64,000 bases of DNA from Siniperca chuatsi (Eukaryota > Chordata > Actinopteri > Centrarchiformes > Sinipercidae). The stretch is from assembly GCF_020085105.1 (NCBI RefSeq), contig NC_058043.1, positions 16,978,167-17,042,166 on the forward strand, read 5' to 3'. Positions 27,226 through 38,985 of this stretch are shown here, piece after piece. A program made the position numbers and the translations under genes. Each line of letters begins with the position of its first letter. The first letter of the stretch is position 1. The notes beneath the pieces are model-generated. The model was given only the letters and a program-made list of their open reading frames with translations, ran no database searches and was not told the origin of the DNA.

Positions 27226-30200
27226 GAGGGACAGGGGGTAGGGAAGAGGGAGGCACAATGTAAATACCACCTAGATTTTTTTTTTAAATTGTAGAATAGT
27301 AATTGTAGTGTTAATATTAATGAATTAAAAATAATAGGAATGACAGCTATAGGAAAAATGATGTCAGAATTAGTAGTTAGCAGTTGTCGAGCAGGAACAC
27401 GGGGGCAGCAGGTGGCCCACAATCACAGATTCAGTCTCTGCAGCTCTGGAGGCAAAAATACCTGCTGAAAGCAACAGAAGGAGTGAGGAGAGAAACGAGA
27501 AACATGCAGTAATGGGATAAAAATGCATACAAATGGAGAGGGAGAAGAGGCGAGAGGACAGAGGTGCATCATGGGAAGTCTCCTGGCAGTCTAGGCCTAT
27601 AGCAGCATAACTAAGGGATGGTTCAGGACTCACCCAAGCCAGCCCTAACTATAAGCTTTATCAAAGAGGAAAGTCTTAAGCCTAGTCTTAAAAGTGGAGA
27701 TGGTGTCTGCCTCCCGAACCCAAACTGGGATCTGATTCCACAGATTAATCTCAGGTGACTTCAACCATGTCAGTGTTCCAACAACACTGACTAATTTCAC
27801 CCAGTATGTGAATTGTCCTACTAGAGAGGAGAGGACACTGGACCAGCTGTATGCCAACGTTAAGGACGCATACACACCCCCCCGGGTAGGTCAGACCACA
27901 ACCTGGTTTACCTCAAACCCTGCTATGTGCCTCTGGTTAAAAGGCAGTCTGTGACCACAAGGACAGTGAGGAGATGGTCAGGGGAGGCCTACGAGACACT
28001 GCAGGAATGTTTTGAGGTGACAAACTGGGATGCACTCTGTGAGCCTCATGGAGCGGACATTGACGGGCTCACTGAGTGCATTACTGGCTACATTAACTTC
28101 TGTGTGGACTGCAATGTCCCAACTAAGATGGTCCATTATTATCCAAATAACAAACCGTGGGTAACAAAGGACATCAAAGACATCCTGAATGCCAAGAGGA
28201 GGGCCTTTACTGATGGTAATAGGGAGGAGGGGAGGACAATCAAGGCCGACCTGAAAGTGAAAATCAGGGAGGCCAAGGAGAAGTACAGGAGGAAGCTGGA
28301 GCGGAAACTCCGGCAGAACAACATGAGAGAGGTCTGGAGCAGCATGAAGAGCATAACTGGCTTCAGACCGACTGGCAGCAGAGGAGTTGAAGGCAGCGTG
28401 GACAGGGCCAACGAACTTAATCTGTTCTTTAACAGATTTGACACACCGGCTCTTGCTCTTCCCCCCTCTAACTCAGCTGTTGTCGGCCCTCAAGCTCCTC
28501 TGAGTACTCTGCTCCCCCCTACCCATCAGGCTAACGGCCCTCTTCACACTAATGACTCCCCCCTCCCCCACCTGTAACCTCTGCTGTGTGCCTGACTGCT
28601 GACCAGGTGAGAGGACAGCTGATGAAACTCCACTCTAACAAGGCTGCAGGCCCTGATGGAGTTGGCCCTAGGGTGCTAAAAGCCTGTGCCCCCCCAGCTA
28701 TGTGGAGTCCTTCAACATGTCTTCAACCTGAGCCTGAATGTTCAAAGGGTCCCTGTTCTGTGGAAGACATCTTGCCTCATTCCTGTGCCGAAGACGCCGC
28801 GTCCCAGTGGCTCCAAGGACTACAGACCGGTGGCACTGACCTCCCACATAATGAAGACCCTGGAGAGACTAGTGCTGGAACAGCTGCGGACCATGGTCAG
28901 ACCCCTCCTAGACCTCCTTCAGTTCGCCTATGAGTTGAGGATGCCATCATCTTCCTGCTTAACCGCATCCACACCCACCTGGACAAGCCGGCAACCACGG
29001 TGAGGATCATGTTCTTTGACTTCTCCAGTGCTTTCAACACCATCCGAACTGCCCTGCTGGCATCACTGGGCAGCTTCTGGCAGAAGCTGGCAGTGATGCA
29101 GGTGGATGTCCCCCTTGTGTCCTGGATTGTTGACTACCTGACTGGGAGACCACAACACGTGCGCCTGCAGCACTGTGTGTCGGACAGCGTGGTCAGTAAC
29201 ACTGGGGCCCCTCAGGGCACAGGAAGGGCCCTGAGGGGCTGAGGTCCTTCAACATCTGCCGGACAATGCTGAAGATGTTTTATGAGTCTATGGTGGCCAG
29301 TGCTATCCTGTATGCTGTTGCATGCTGGGGCAGCAGGTTGAGGTTAGCGGACGCCAACAGACTCAACAAACTGATCCGTGAGGCCAGTGACATTGTGGGG
29401 ATGGAGCTGGACTCTCTGTCGGTGGTGTCAGAGAGGAGGATGCTGGCCAAACTACATGCCATCTTGGACAGTGTCTCCCACCCACTCCATGACGTGCTGG
29501 TCAAACAAAGGAGTACCTTCAGTGGAAGTCTCATCCCACCAAAAAGCACCACAGAGCGCCACAGGAAGTCATTCCTGGCTGTGGCCATCAAACTCTTTAA
29601 CTCCTCCCTCTAAGTGTTAGTCTGTATGACCCTAGGTCACTAAACTGGACATTGATCATTACATCTATGCAATACTTGAAATAATTGTGCAATATTCTGT
29701 GTAATACTCCTGTGCAATATTTAGTTTTTCCTATTTATTGATATTGATATTATTCATACCTCCATTACTGCTGTGCAATATCCACCGTCTCATAATAATC
29801 TTAATAGGCTACACTTAACAGGCTACTCTACAGTACATGCACTACTACTTATTACTTATATATTATTACATTGTATTACTATACCGTATTATCATCATCA
29901 ACCGGTAAACCCACTTGGTACTTCACACTTATTTTATTTTATACTTATACCCACCTGGTACTTAATTTATTTTCTGACCTGTTTTATAGTGTATTGCATT
30001 ATATTTTTTGCTAGTACTTTTTCCTGTGTGCACTGATGTAAGGGCGAGCTGCTGTAACAAAGAGTTTCCCTTCGGGGATCAATACAGTATTTCTGATTCT
30101 GATTCTGATCATTTTTCGGCATCATTTTGAGACAGGATCTGCCTGATTTTTGCAATGTTAAGTAGGTGAAAAAAGACAGTCCTTGAAGTTGTTTCATGTG

Positions 30201-33200
30201 GGAGTTGTGCACGGAGGACTCACCGCTAACATGTACAAACTGAGATTGATCTGATAGATCGTTCCAGTTTCTGTAATAGGATGTGATGGTCAGTGGTGTC
30301 GAACACAGCGCTAAGATCTAACAAGACAAGTACAGAGACAAGTCCATTGCCTGATGCAATTAAAAGGTCATTTGTAATTTTCACCAGTGCTGTCTCTGTG
30401 CTATGATGCACTCTAAATTCTGACTGAAAATCCTCAAATAAACTATTGTTATTTAGAAAGTCACACAACTGATTGGCGACTGCTTTCTCAAGGATCTTAG
30501 AGAGAAAGGGAAGGTTAGATATAGGTCTATAGTTGGCTAAAACCCCTGGATCAAGAGTGGGCTTTTTAAGAAACAGTTTAATTAAAGATACTTTAAAGGA
30601 TTGTGGTACATAGCCTGTTAATAAAGACAGATTCATCATATCCAGTAAACTTGATGAATTTTTTTCTCTAATAGTTAAAATTTCCATTAAGTCGTTACTA
30701 CTGAGGGCTATAGGAATACATGGTTCAATAGAGCTGTGACTCTCTGTCAGCCTGGCTACAGTGCTGAAAAGAAGCCTGGAGTTGTTTTTATTTTCCTCTA
30801 TTGATGATGAGTAGTAAGCTGCTCTGGCATTACGGAGGGCTTTCCTGTATGTTTTAAGACTATCTTGCCAGACTAAACAAGATTCTTCCAGGTTATTGGA
30901 ATAACATTTCCTTTAAAGTTTTCGTGATGTTTGCTTTCATTTGCGGGTTTGGGGGTTATACCATGGAGCTAACCTTCTTTGTTTTATTATCTTCTTTTTT
31001 AGAGGAGCGATAGAATCGAGTGTTGTTTGCAGTGAGCCTGCAGCGCTATCAACTAAATGGTAAATTTGGGAAGGGTTGAAATTAGCATAGGAGTCTTCTG
31101 TTAAATCGAGACATAACATTGAATTAAATGCAGATGGAAGTGCTTCCTTAAATTTAGCTACAGCAATATCAGATAGACATCTAAGAGTCTAAGAATTTTT
31201 GCCTAATGGAGTGTAGTCCAGCAATAGCAGTTCAAAAGTTATTAAGTAATGGTCCGATAAAGAAGGATTCTGTGGAAAGACTATTAAATGTTCAATTTCA
31301 ATGCCATATACCAGAACAAGGTCGAAGGTGTGGTTAAAACAGTGAGTGACTTTGTGTACTCTCTGACAAATGCCAATCAAATCTAATAATGAGATTTATG
31401 TAGTACTAAGGTTATCATTTTCAACGTCCAAATGAATATTGAAATCACCTACAATAATTACTTTATCTGTTTTAAGGACTAAACTCCACCTCCTTGGCTG
31501 GTGCCTCGAGGAATATGAGCATTAATGTGTCTGGGCAGAGTGGATTCATTTAGGCTAACATATTCTTCATGACCCAGCCAGGTTTCAGTAAGGCAAAATA
31601 AGTCAAGATGATACTCTGATATTAAATCGTTCACTAGAACAGCTTCGATGACAGAGATCTGATGTTTAAGAGTCCTATTTTGTTGTGCTATTTCAGCGTT
31701 TCTGTTTAGGTTTTTATTTCTGTTAACTTTAGATTTCATTAATTTAAGTGGTCGGGGGTCAGACACCATCACTAAGTTGTGAGTTTTGGGTGGGTAACTG
31801 CTCTGGAAGCGCAGAGAAGCGTGTAGGACTGCAACTCTGCCTCCTGGTCTCAACTCTGAGTTGTCACGGTTTTGATCCACTAATAAACTCGGCCGGATTT
31901 CTGGATATGAGAGCTGCTCCATCCAAAATGGGATGAATGCTGTCTCTCCTATTAAGACCAGGTCTTCCCCAAAAAGTCCGCCAATTATCTACAAAAAAAT
32001 TTGACAAAAGTCAGAAAAAATAAGCATAATGTTGTGCAACAGAGGTTTAAGGACACACAAGGCTCTTCTACAAAATGGAACAAAGAACCACCTGTATAAG
32101 ACCTGGTAATACATTTAGAGCTGCAAGGATTAATCAATTAATTGTCAACTATTAAATTAATCACCAACTATTTTGATAATTGATGAATCGGTTTGAGTAA
32201 ATTTTAAGTAAAAGTCAAAATTCTGATTCCAGCTTCTTAAATGTGAATATTTGGTGGTTTCTTTACTCCTCTATGACAGTAAACGGAACATCTTTGGGTT
32301 GTGGACAAAACAACACATTTGAGGACGTCATCTTGGGCTTTGGGAAACACTGATTGACATTTTTCACCATTTTAGATGACATTTTATAAACCAAATAACT
32401 AATTGATTAATTGAGAAAATGATAAATAGATTAGTCGACAATGAAAATAATCGTTAGTAAATCCATTGATCCATGTACCTGACAATCCCAGCGCTTTGGC
32501 CACGGGCCACGGCCTCAGTGTACTGCTGCTGAGCTTGCTCCTTAGCTTTCACAACACCATCGTACTCCTGGCCATCTATAAACCTGAAGAAGACCAAGGG
32601 AAAGTCTTTGTTTATACAGGCATACTCCTGAGTCGCCCATGATCAATTTTCATGATTCTTTAATTTATAATTCTTTATGTGCATATTCCCCTAAGTATTC
32701 ACAGATCATTTTTGCTTCACACACATTCTGAATTTACTGATGAAGGCGTTCTTGGGAATCCGGACGTGGAATTCAACTTCCTTTGACTCGTCCATACGAT
32801 TGGCCACGCGGCTTGTGATCACAGTGGTGGCATAACGACTGGTCACTGTGGAGTTGATGTGAAAGCTGTAGATGTCCCAGTCGTCCTGAGCAAATACAGG
32901 AGGCATATTTCACAATAAAAAATGGCTTGGTTGATCTCCCTGGCTGACAACCAGCTGACCAAACGCCAGATGTTGGTGAAAAACAAAGTGCTGGTGGGCG
33001 GCATCAGTGAAATCTCATTGGACTAACTGCAGCAACACACCATTTTAGTTATTTTTCATCCAGTGATTTCACATGGCAATGACTTGCTCACCCCCACTAT
33101 TCTTTAACCTTAACATTTACCAAGCCTTAACCCTTTAATTTAATGATTGACATCACAAGGACCAGCTTTCTTTCCCCAAAAGGGAGTTGAGTTCCCCCAG

Positions 33201-33517
33201 TGTGACTGTGTAAACAGATTGATGGACCCACAACATGAGTAATACACATTCATGCGCTTTTTGATATTTATCAAATGCAGAGTTTAATCTGTTGCAACTG
33301 ACAGAAAGATGCTAAAATACAAAAAATCAAGCACAAGCTTCAGATATCTGTTAATTAATCAGCGCTAGAGATAGATATCAAATGATTCAATAGATTCAGT
33401 GTCCTTGCAGTGTGGTGCTCTGTCCTTTAGGTTTTGTGACCTTACCTTGTTTGGTAGTGTGGTAACCAAAGGCAGCAGCAGCCCAAAAACAGTGATTTGC
33501 ACCAAAGCTCTCTCCAT
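14738..33517 (-). CDS. Inter-alpha-trypsin inhibitor heavy chain-like protein, tandem copy A (intact)
   Basis: Twenty-four exons in consistent phase (2832 bp, 943 aa): 33446-33517, 32725-32885, 32479-32583, 26616-26778, 26386-26496, 26132 region 25932-26060, 25637-25753, 25315-25483, 25115-25225, 24614-24795, 24311-24490, 24090-24211, 22990-23237, five mini-exons (22264-22317, 21702-21743, 21435-21488, 20698-20739, 20230-20295), 17619-17696, 17087-17194, 16432-16600, 15226-15374, 14968-15052 and 14738-14852. Residues 1-24 are a signal peptide ([20 protein letters not shown]). A VIT domain follows ([17 protein letters not shown]), then a vWA domain with a complete MIDAS start DQSGS near residue 273 and [10 protein letters not shown]. 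The ITIH hallmark [14 protein letters not shown] is at about 550, then a variable linker (about 575-735) and the ITIH C-terminal domain. ITIH proteins are secreted plasma and matrix proteins that bind hyaluronan. The Asp-Pro-His-Phe linkage site is absent. It is ITIH3/ITIH4-like; I cannot fix the orthologue. Confidence 0.9.
15864..16293. mobile_element. MITE with about 30-bp terminal inverted repeats (copy A intron)
   Basis: The left end TTAAAGGAAAAGTTCGACAT mirrors the right end ATGTTAAACTATTCCTTTAA, continuing as 'tttaggaaata' / 'tatttcccaaa'. The interior (CTAGTGGAGAGTTAGATGAG, AAAGACTGGAAACAAGGGGA) is that of a widespread teleost MITE. The same insertion is present in copies B and C, so it predates the duplications. 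Confidence 0.85.
16735..16905. repeat. Teleost MITE end (GTGGTGGAAAGTA family), copy A intron
   Basis: It runs from 'agtggagtaaaaagtaatatttccatctgaa' to 'ttgagtaaatgtacttagttactttccaccactgc', the reverse orientation of the common teleost terminus. It is shared by copies B and C. Confidence 0.7.
18051..19516 (+). mobile_element. DIRS-like tyrosine-recombinase retrotransposon relic (copy A)
   Basis: Plus strand, antisense to the host gene. Broken frames show an RNase H start ([19 protein letters not shown], about 18678), its '[12 protein letters not shown]' part (about 18881), 'SNVIADS' (about 19011), and the tyrosine-recombinase C-terminus ([20 protein letters not shown], about 19275-19340) with the expected Tyr. 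RNase H followed by tyrosine recombinase is the DIRS order. Comparison with the empty site in copy C places the limits at 18050/18051 and 19516/19517, with no target duplication, as expected for recombinase insertion. Relative to copy B an internal stretch of about 1.9 kb is gone at about 18258. Several stops make it inactive. Confidence 0.8.
20230..22317 (-). repeat. Tandemly duplicated mini-exon region, copy A (five phase 1-1 exons)
   Basis: In transcript order: 22264-22317 (54 bp, [17 protein letters not shown]), 21702-21743 (42 bp, [12 protein letters not shown]), 21435-21488 (54 bp, [17 protein letters not shown]), 20698-20739 (42 bp, [12 protein letters not shown]) and 20230-20295 (66 bp, [14 protein letters not shown]...). 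Each begins with two bases of a split Gly codon and ends with its first G, so any number can be joined in frame. The surrounding introns are duplicated too: about 20519-21488 repeats at about 21528-22317. B and C have one unit fewer. Confidence 0.8.
26915..27735 (-). mobile_element. L2/Rex1-like LINE, 3' part of a split copy
   Basis: Minus strand: '[20 protein letters not shown]' (about 27660-27745), then a 3' untranslated region and a GAATT-type tail at 26915-26945. Same family as 8092-9268. Its 5' part lies at 30112-31960 in the same orientation; the two are separated by the plus-strand LINE. Present only in copy A. Confidence 0.85.
27163..27221. repeat. (GA)n microsatellite within the L2/Rex1-like LINE 3' region
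   Basis: A long run of GA units. The sister LINE at 8092-9268 has a shorter CT run at the same internal place, so the tract arose inside the element. Confidence 0.95.
27736..30111 (+). mobile_element. Non-LTR retrotransposon (LINE) with deleted RT active site
   Basis: Plus strand. It begins inside the endonuclease C-terminus ([20 protein letters not shown]), then a linker frame at 27927-28577 and RT motifs in shifted frames at 28586-29240 ([57 protein letters not shown]). At about 29217 it jumps from APQGT straight to the post-RT region ([38 protein letters not shown]), so the catalytic YxDD box is deleted. The 3' end 'GGGGATCAATACAGTATTTC' plus TGATTC repeats is the common fish LINE tail. 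The clade is not resolved. It is inserted into, and split, the minus-strand L2/Rex1-like LINE. Confidence 0.85.
30112..31960 (-). mobile_element. L2/Rex1-like LINE, 5' part of a split copy
   Basis: Minus strand, broken frames in order. Endonuclease start: [20 protein letters not shown] (31479-31922 frame). Endonuclease end: [20 protein letters not shown] (31189-31380). RT core: [34 protein letters not shown] (30226-30687). A piece of the post-RT region follows ([15 protein letters not shown]). Part of the RT between the last two, including YADD, is missing. The insertion of this element into the copy A intron removed about 60 bp of host intron that copy B retains (48919-48980). Confidence 0.85.
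32118..32462. mobile_element. Teleost hAT-like MITE (copy A, second intron side)
   Basis: It runs from 'agctgcaaggattaatcaat' to 'gacaatgaaaataatcgtta', with interior 'tctttgggttgtggacaaaa' and 'gacgtcatcttgggctttgg'. This is a very common teleost repeat. Copy B has it at about 49098-49446, close to the exon at 49467. Confidence 0.75.
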
Positions 33518-35366
33518 GATGGCTCCCACCAGACTGCAACCCAGGCAGCTGAAACTGTCTTTTAAACTCAAACAGGCAAGGGCAGCATTCATGTGTACAT
33601 AATTTTTTTAAAAGGGCAAACTCCTCTTTCTCTCTGTCCTCATTCAACAACTCCTGCACTTGCACACGTGACAAAAACACACACACACACACTCTCACAA
33701 AAACACACTTTTCCTCCTCCGCATGCTGCTGGGAATCACACACATATAGCAGAAAACAGAAATCATCGTGAATGGATAAATAAGCAGAAATGTATCTGCT
33801 TATGCAGCGTTCAACGTTAAGGTTTTTTTCAGAAATCTATTTGCCCAAAGTCAGTTTTTACTTGCCCCTATACAAATTGTTTTATCAGCGGTTATCAAAT
33901 AACAACAAAAAGTTGATTGTCATGTTTAATCTTTATAAATAAAGTAAATGAATCAGAACAAGGACACAGTGTGTCATAGATGCAAAGCAACAAACATTAT
34001 TGTATATCGAAAATCGTATGACAATCCCCTTCCTATTTAAAGATGGACTCCTTAACTGTGAGTGAGTGTTAATTATTTATCTTTACCCGCTGCCATTTTC
34101 TCATGAGTAGGGATGGGTATCGTTAGGATTTTATTGATACTACTATTCTTATCGATGCTCTTATCGGTTCGGTTCTTTATCGATACTCTTATCGTTTTTT
34201 TCATTACTAAATAATTGCTTTTTAAAAATATATAAAATATATAAAAAAAATATGTAATTTTTAAAAAATTCAGAGCAGGATTAGAATTTAATATTTTAAA
34301 TATAACTAAATGTTGGTTATAGAGCAGCAACAGTGTTTACAACAGCAAAATCACTATATAAACTCAATTTCACTGGAAACAAATCTAAAATGTCAAATAA
34401 CATATATTCCTGACATCAAAATACTGAGTGATACTTATTTAGCCGAGCTACTTCGCTGTGCTTGTGGAAAACATGAAAGACTGCAGATAGAGCAGATTAA
34501 AATATTGCTTTCTACATGTTTATGCTTGTTGAACAGGTGTATTGATAAAGTAAGGCCTTTTACTCGCAGAGGTTTTTACACTTACTTAAATAACAAGCTT
34601 AGTTGTTGTCAACTCGAGTAATCTCCACATGGCCTCTCTGATCTGCTGATTGCGCTCTGTGTGTCGGGGGGACCTCAGCCCAGCCCCCACACAGACAGCA
34701 AAAGAGGCTCACTACAGTGATTACTGATTTCGCCACGGGGCCCGTTTAATACTGGGTTTCAGTACCCATCCCAACTTACGAGTGCCCAATTGGTATTTAA
34801 GCTCAACAGTGGTAGCTGCTTCCATCATCAGCTCCAGAAAAATACATGTTTAATTCTTTTTTACCACTTGCCCAATTGGGCAAGTGAGTTGCTAGATTTA
34901 TTTGCCCGATGTGGCATTTAACTTGCCCCGGGCAATCGGGAAATCCTTATTGTTGAGCCCTGTTATGTGAGCTTTATTGTTGACATTGAGGGTTGGGCCT
35001 GCCCACTTTGCCAGGACTTTGTTTCCACACTGAAAGCTTTTCATGCAAACACAGACAACAATGGTTTGAAAACTTAAAGTGAAAGAGGTACACAGAGACA
35101 ATTTGGCTTTATATGTTCAGTGTGTGCACTGATAATGACACAAGTATGTGGCCAATATTGTATGGTGTCAAGCAAAAATACATTTATTATTTCCGTCTTC
35201 AAGTATGTACAGCTTTTGTGAAAGAGTACCGAAATGATGAGGTCAGGAAATGGTGGGGAAAACAGGTGATAAAGTAGGAAAAAGTAATCATACACCTAGC
35301 TTTCATTGCAAACATTAAAGCGATCAAATAATGAAATCTTTGCAAGTGATTCAACATGTTTCTCAG
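33518..35366. other. Spacer between ITIH copies A and B
   Basis: It holds the 5' untranslated and promoter area of copy A (33518 to about 33750, with a CA run near 33679), one unit of the sequence that is tandemly duplicated in the B-C spacer (about 33770-35035), a MITE (34110-34772), and the 3' flank of copy B. AATAAA on the minus strand at plus 35183-35188 is a possible polyadenylation signal for copy B. No gene of its own. Confidence 0.6.
34110..34772. mobile_element. MITE with GGGATGGGTA terminal inverted repeats
   Basis: The left end GGGATGGGTATCGTTAGG is mirrored by the right end AGTACCCATCCC. The interior near the left end repeats 'cttatcgat' and 'ggttcggttctttatcgata', typical of a teleost hAT-type MITE. 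I could not see a clear target duplication. Two further copies lie at 51205-51846 and 52451-53087. Confidence 0.7.
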
Positions 35367-36449
35367 TTAAAGTTGTGTAACGATGAAATCCTCCAGGCGT
35401 CTCTGCAGGGCAGACTCAGCAGACATGAGCCAGCAGTCCAGTGTCGGGGGAGAGACAATACTGTAGTCAACAGCATCGGATCTACAAAAGAAATACATTA
35501 ATGGCCATATATCTTTATGTATGAGAGTAATTATCATTATAGCACTCTCAAACAGCTCTCTTTTTATACCAACTAATAATAGAGAACAAAATGTACCTGG
35601 TAACATCAATCTCCTGGTCTTTGAGCTTAAGTTTTGTAGAGGAGTTTGCTGCACCTCCTCATACACTGCTGCCTTTAGAGCTGGACACACAGAGGACATA
35701 CAATAAAGCAATGACACACAAAAGCTGGCACAAAATACTTGTGTCTTTTAACAAATGATTTCTCCGTCAACCAACACAGTTGGGTGCAAACACTGATTCA
35801 ATATATTGTCAACCTGATATTAAATCATACAAGCAAATCTAGCCTTTTCACCCACCTAAAATTCCTGTAACGGTGTCGTCCGATGGCTGCTGTCTTAAAA
35901 CCGGCCAGATGAATTCTTTGTCACCTTGCTCATGAATTAAGATGACCATGCGTGTGTCTCCAGCTGCAACATCTATTTCCTTGTCCCGCCTGATCACTGT
36001 CACACTAGGGGGAAAAAAAACACCTCGTTCTGACTTTCTTTTGGACTCTTTTTAAAGGCCCTGCACACCCACACAGGTCATTTCACTTATCTTGGCTGAT
36101 TACACCCCCACTCAGGCTGAAGAGGTGAAAAGATATGCTGAGCATTACATGACATCACCAGAGTCAATACACCAATAAGAATGATGAAGATGTAATTTCT
36201 CCCTCCTGGCAGGTGCAACAAAGCTAACAGGAGAGTGAGGAAGATGTCCCTCAAACATAGTCTGCACACTCCAACACACTCCTGAGAAGAGCTCTTGTCA
36301 TCCAAAATAATTAAAATCACCTGTGTGCAGGGCCTTTAATGTAACAGTCAGTTGTAAATACCAATTTACATTATAATAGTGAATTAATCACAAATTCAAC
36401 ATCATGACTATCATCAGTGGGGTGTTGGGGCCTGTACCTGCCCTTTTTG

Positions 36450-36762
36450 CTCTCAGTGCTGAACACCTCTTTTTGTTCATGTTAACTAATTGTTTCCTCT
36501 GGAGAGTTTCCTCTGTCCTGTCAAGTTTATAACTACAGTTTTTAGTTTTGCTGCTTAAATGTTACACCTAGTTAAGTGCTTTCTCCTTGTGGTTTTATTC
36601 AGATTATCAGGAAAGCGACAAGAATGCACTATTTTTGTGATTTATTTCTTAAAATTCTCTCCCCAGGAGCCTACCACTGAATGGTTTCACTTTCACTATG
36701 CACGACTATGTTGCCACTTGCCAGTAATTTGGTGCCCCCCTGCTATAAGCCTAGTGCCCCCC
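36450..36762. other. 313-bp segment present in copies B and C, absent from A
   Basis: In copy A 'ctttttgc' joins directly to 'ttggatatttgttctagc' (about 15821). In B this 313-bp stretch lies between those words, and in C the matching 54768-55079. It contains no gene. It links B and C in the 3' third of the genes. Confidence 0.8.
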
Positions 36763-36803
36763 TTGGATATTTGTTCTAGCGCCCACACTGTATAGGGGGC
36801 ACT

Positions 36804-37223
36804 TTTTAAAAGGAAAAAGTCAACATTTTAGGAAATATGCTCATTGGCTTTCTAGTGGAGAATTAGATGAGAAGATTGATACAACTCTCTCCGTTTGTAC
36901 AGTAAATATGAAGCTAAGTTCGCTTAGCTTAGAATAAAGACTGGAAACAAGGGGAAACAGCTAGTACGAGCTCTGTTCAAGGGTGACAAAATCTGCCTAA
37001 AGCTCACCAATTAACACATTGTATCTCATTTGTTTAATCCATACAAAAACCTGAAAACAACAAATCACCCCCCCGTAAAATAGCGATGTAAGCTAAGATG
37101 GATGGATGCTGGCGCTTGGTTTATACATAGCGTACGGACATGAGAGTGGAATCCATCCTCTCACCTAACTCTTGGCAAGAACGTGAATGAGTGTATTTCC
37201 CAAAATGTTAAACTATTCCTTTA
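36804..37223. mobile_element. MITE with about 30-bp terminal inverted repeats (copy B)
   Basis: Orthologous position to 15864-16293 in copy A, with the same ends and interior. It is slightly shorter because of a small internal deletion next to 'atctgcctaaagctcacc', which copy C shares. Confidence 0.85.
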
Positions 37224-38985
37224 AAAGTCACTTTGACCTTAGGCCACACATAAAAAACCTAACTCTGCACACAGAAGCATTGTGCATTTTCATCCCTATA
37301 TCTCAGAGTCTGTATACACCACTGAGTATCATTGTAGCGTAATTCTTGCCATTACAATGCAAAGTCACCTTCCAACTGTGATGAGATCCTGTCCAGTGTG
37401 GCGTGTCACTGTCTGTCCCTCTCGTACAGTGATTCCCTTGGTGTCAACCTCAACATGCTGGTCAGTTTTGAAGTGGATGATAATCCTTTTGAAGCCTCCA
37501 TACACTACTGAATCAAGTTCACCATTCACAGACAGCTCTAGTGCAAAAGGGAACAAAAACAACTCAACAACACCCTTGACAACTAGTCATGGTGGCAGAT
37601 GTACAAATACCAGTACTGTACTGTAGCCCAGTGGCTCTCTATCTAGGAGTGTTTAATAAGCTTATCATATGTTTTAATTTAAAATCTGTCAAAATATTGT
37701 AGTGGAGTAAAAAGTAATATTTCCATCTGAAATGTTGTGAAGTAGAAGCATAAAGTATCATAAAATACAAATATTCAAGTGTACAAGTACTTCAAAATTG
37801 TACTTGAGTAAATGTACTTTCCACCACTGCAAACTAGGGGATAATTATGGCGTGATGCAGTGTATACAACTGACACAAAGATCCTGAGGAGAAAAGAAGA
37901 ACCATAATTTTCTGTTACACATAGAAAGAGAGCAAAAGGCAAAATAAGGGGTTTATTGACCAGGCTGTTTAAGAACTTGAGGGGAACTAGTGATGGCACA
38001 AAGAGGAACATTACTGACCCCTGTTGGGATGGTGAAGCAGTTTAAGGCGGACATCTCCAGCGACATCAAAGCATAGTGGAAGAGACTGATTCTCAGTTTT
38101 TAGCAAAAACCTGTGGAAAAGAGGACCTGCAGAGGAACACAGAGCTACAGAGTCACACAACAGAAGGAAACACTTCTAAAATATACTGCTTTGCATCTCA
38201 ACACCAATTTAACCAACTAAAAAAGCAATATAGCATTGTTTGATAATCCAAACTATCCAAACCTCGACTTTCCTGCGGTGTCGAACAGCAAAGGGGAAAG
38301 ACAGAAAACTATCTTAGTAGATTTGTCATTAACTAATTAATGCTATAATGCCTGATACAGTTAAAGACTGATCAGCTAGCTGGTTGTTTTCAAATTGTTT
38401 CTCTCTAGCCACAGGGCTTTTGTGATGATTACAGCATGGTGACAATGACAGGCAGGTTCTCTTAGTGAAAGTATGGCCTTTTACAGTATTTTTTACAGAA
38501 GTGCACCCTTTTATATGAACTATACCATGAATTACATGCATGAGATACTCTACCAGTAGTTGCTCTGTCTGGCACAATGGTGGGAAGCACCCTGATCTCC
38601 TCAGTCATCAACGGGACACCAGGAAGAATACCTGTAAATACATTTACACAAAGCCAGTTATATACTGTACATTTATATTACAAAGCTTTAGAGGACATTG
38701 TATTAATTGGAGAGGATTTTGCATTAATTGACATCCATATTCTGACACCTGACCTCTGCTTCAAAACAAACCACTAAATACACACGTTATTCTAAATCCT
38801 CACCAATTAAATTTCTCCTACAAACCCTAACCTACATCTACAAATTGAAAATCTATGTATACAAGTTGATGCTTTTTCAGTACCTGTATTTAAAAATGTT
38901 CTGTTAAGGATTTTTTTTATTTATATCAAATCATATGATTGGCATTTTTAATTGTAAACCAAACAAAAATACACAAATTCTTTAA

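Noticed and set aside
33396..33743. 115-codon minus-strand frame over the ITIH start (also 50380-50727)
   Set aside because: It is a different frame from the signal-peptide exon and is read through the 5' untranslated region with a CA run; shadow frame.
34898..35295. Frames in the A-B spacer repeated in the B-C spacer (53213-53610)
   Set aside because: They are kept only because the spacer is duplicated. No domain, and the sequence between is mobile-element rich.
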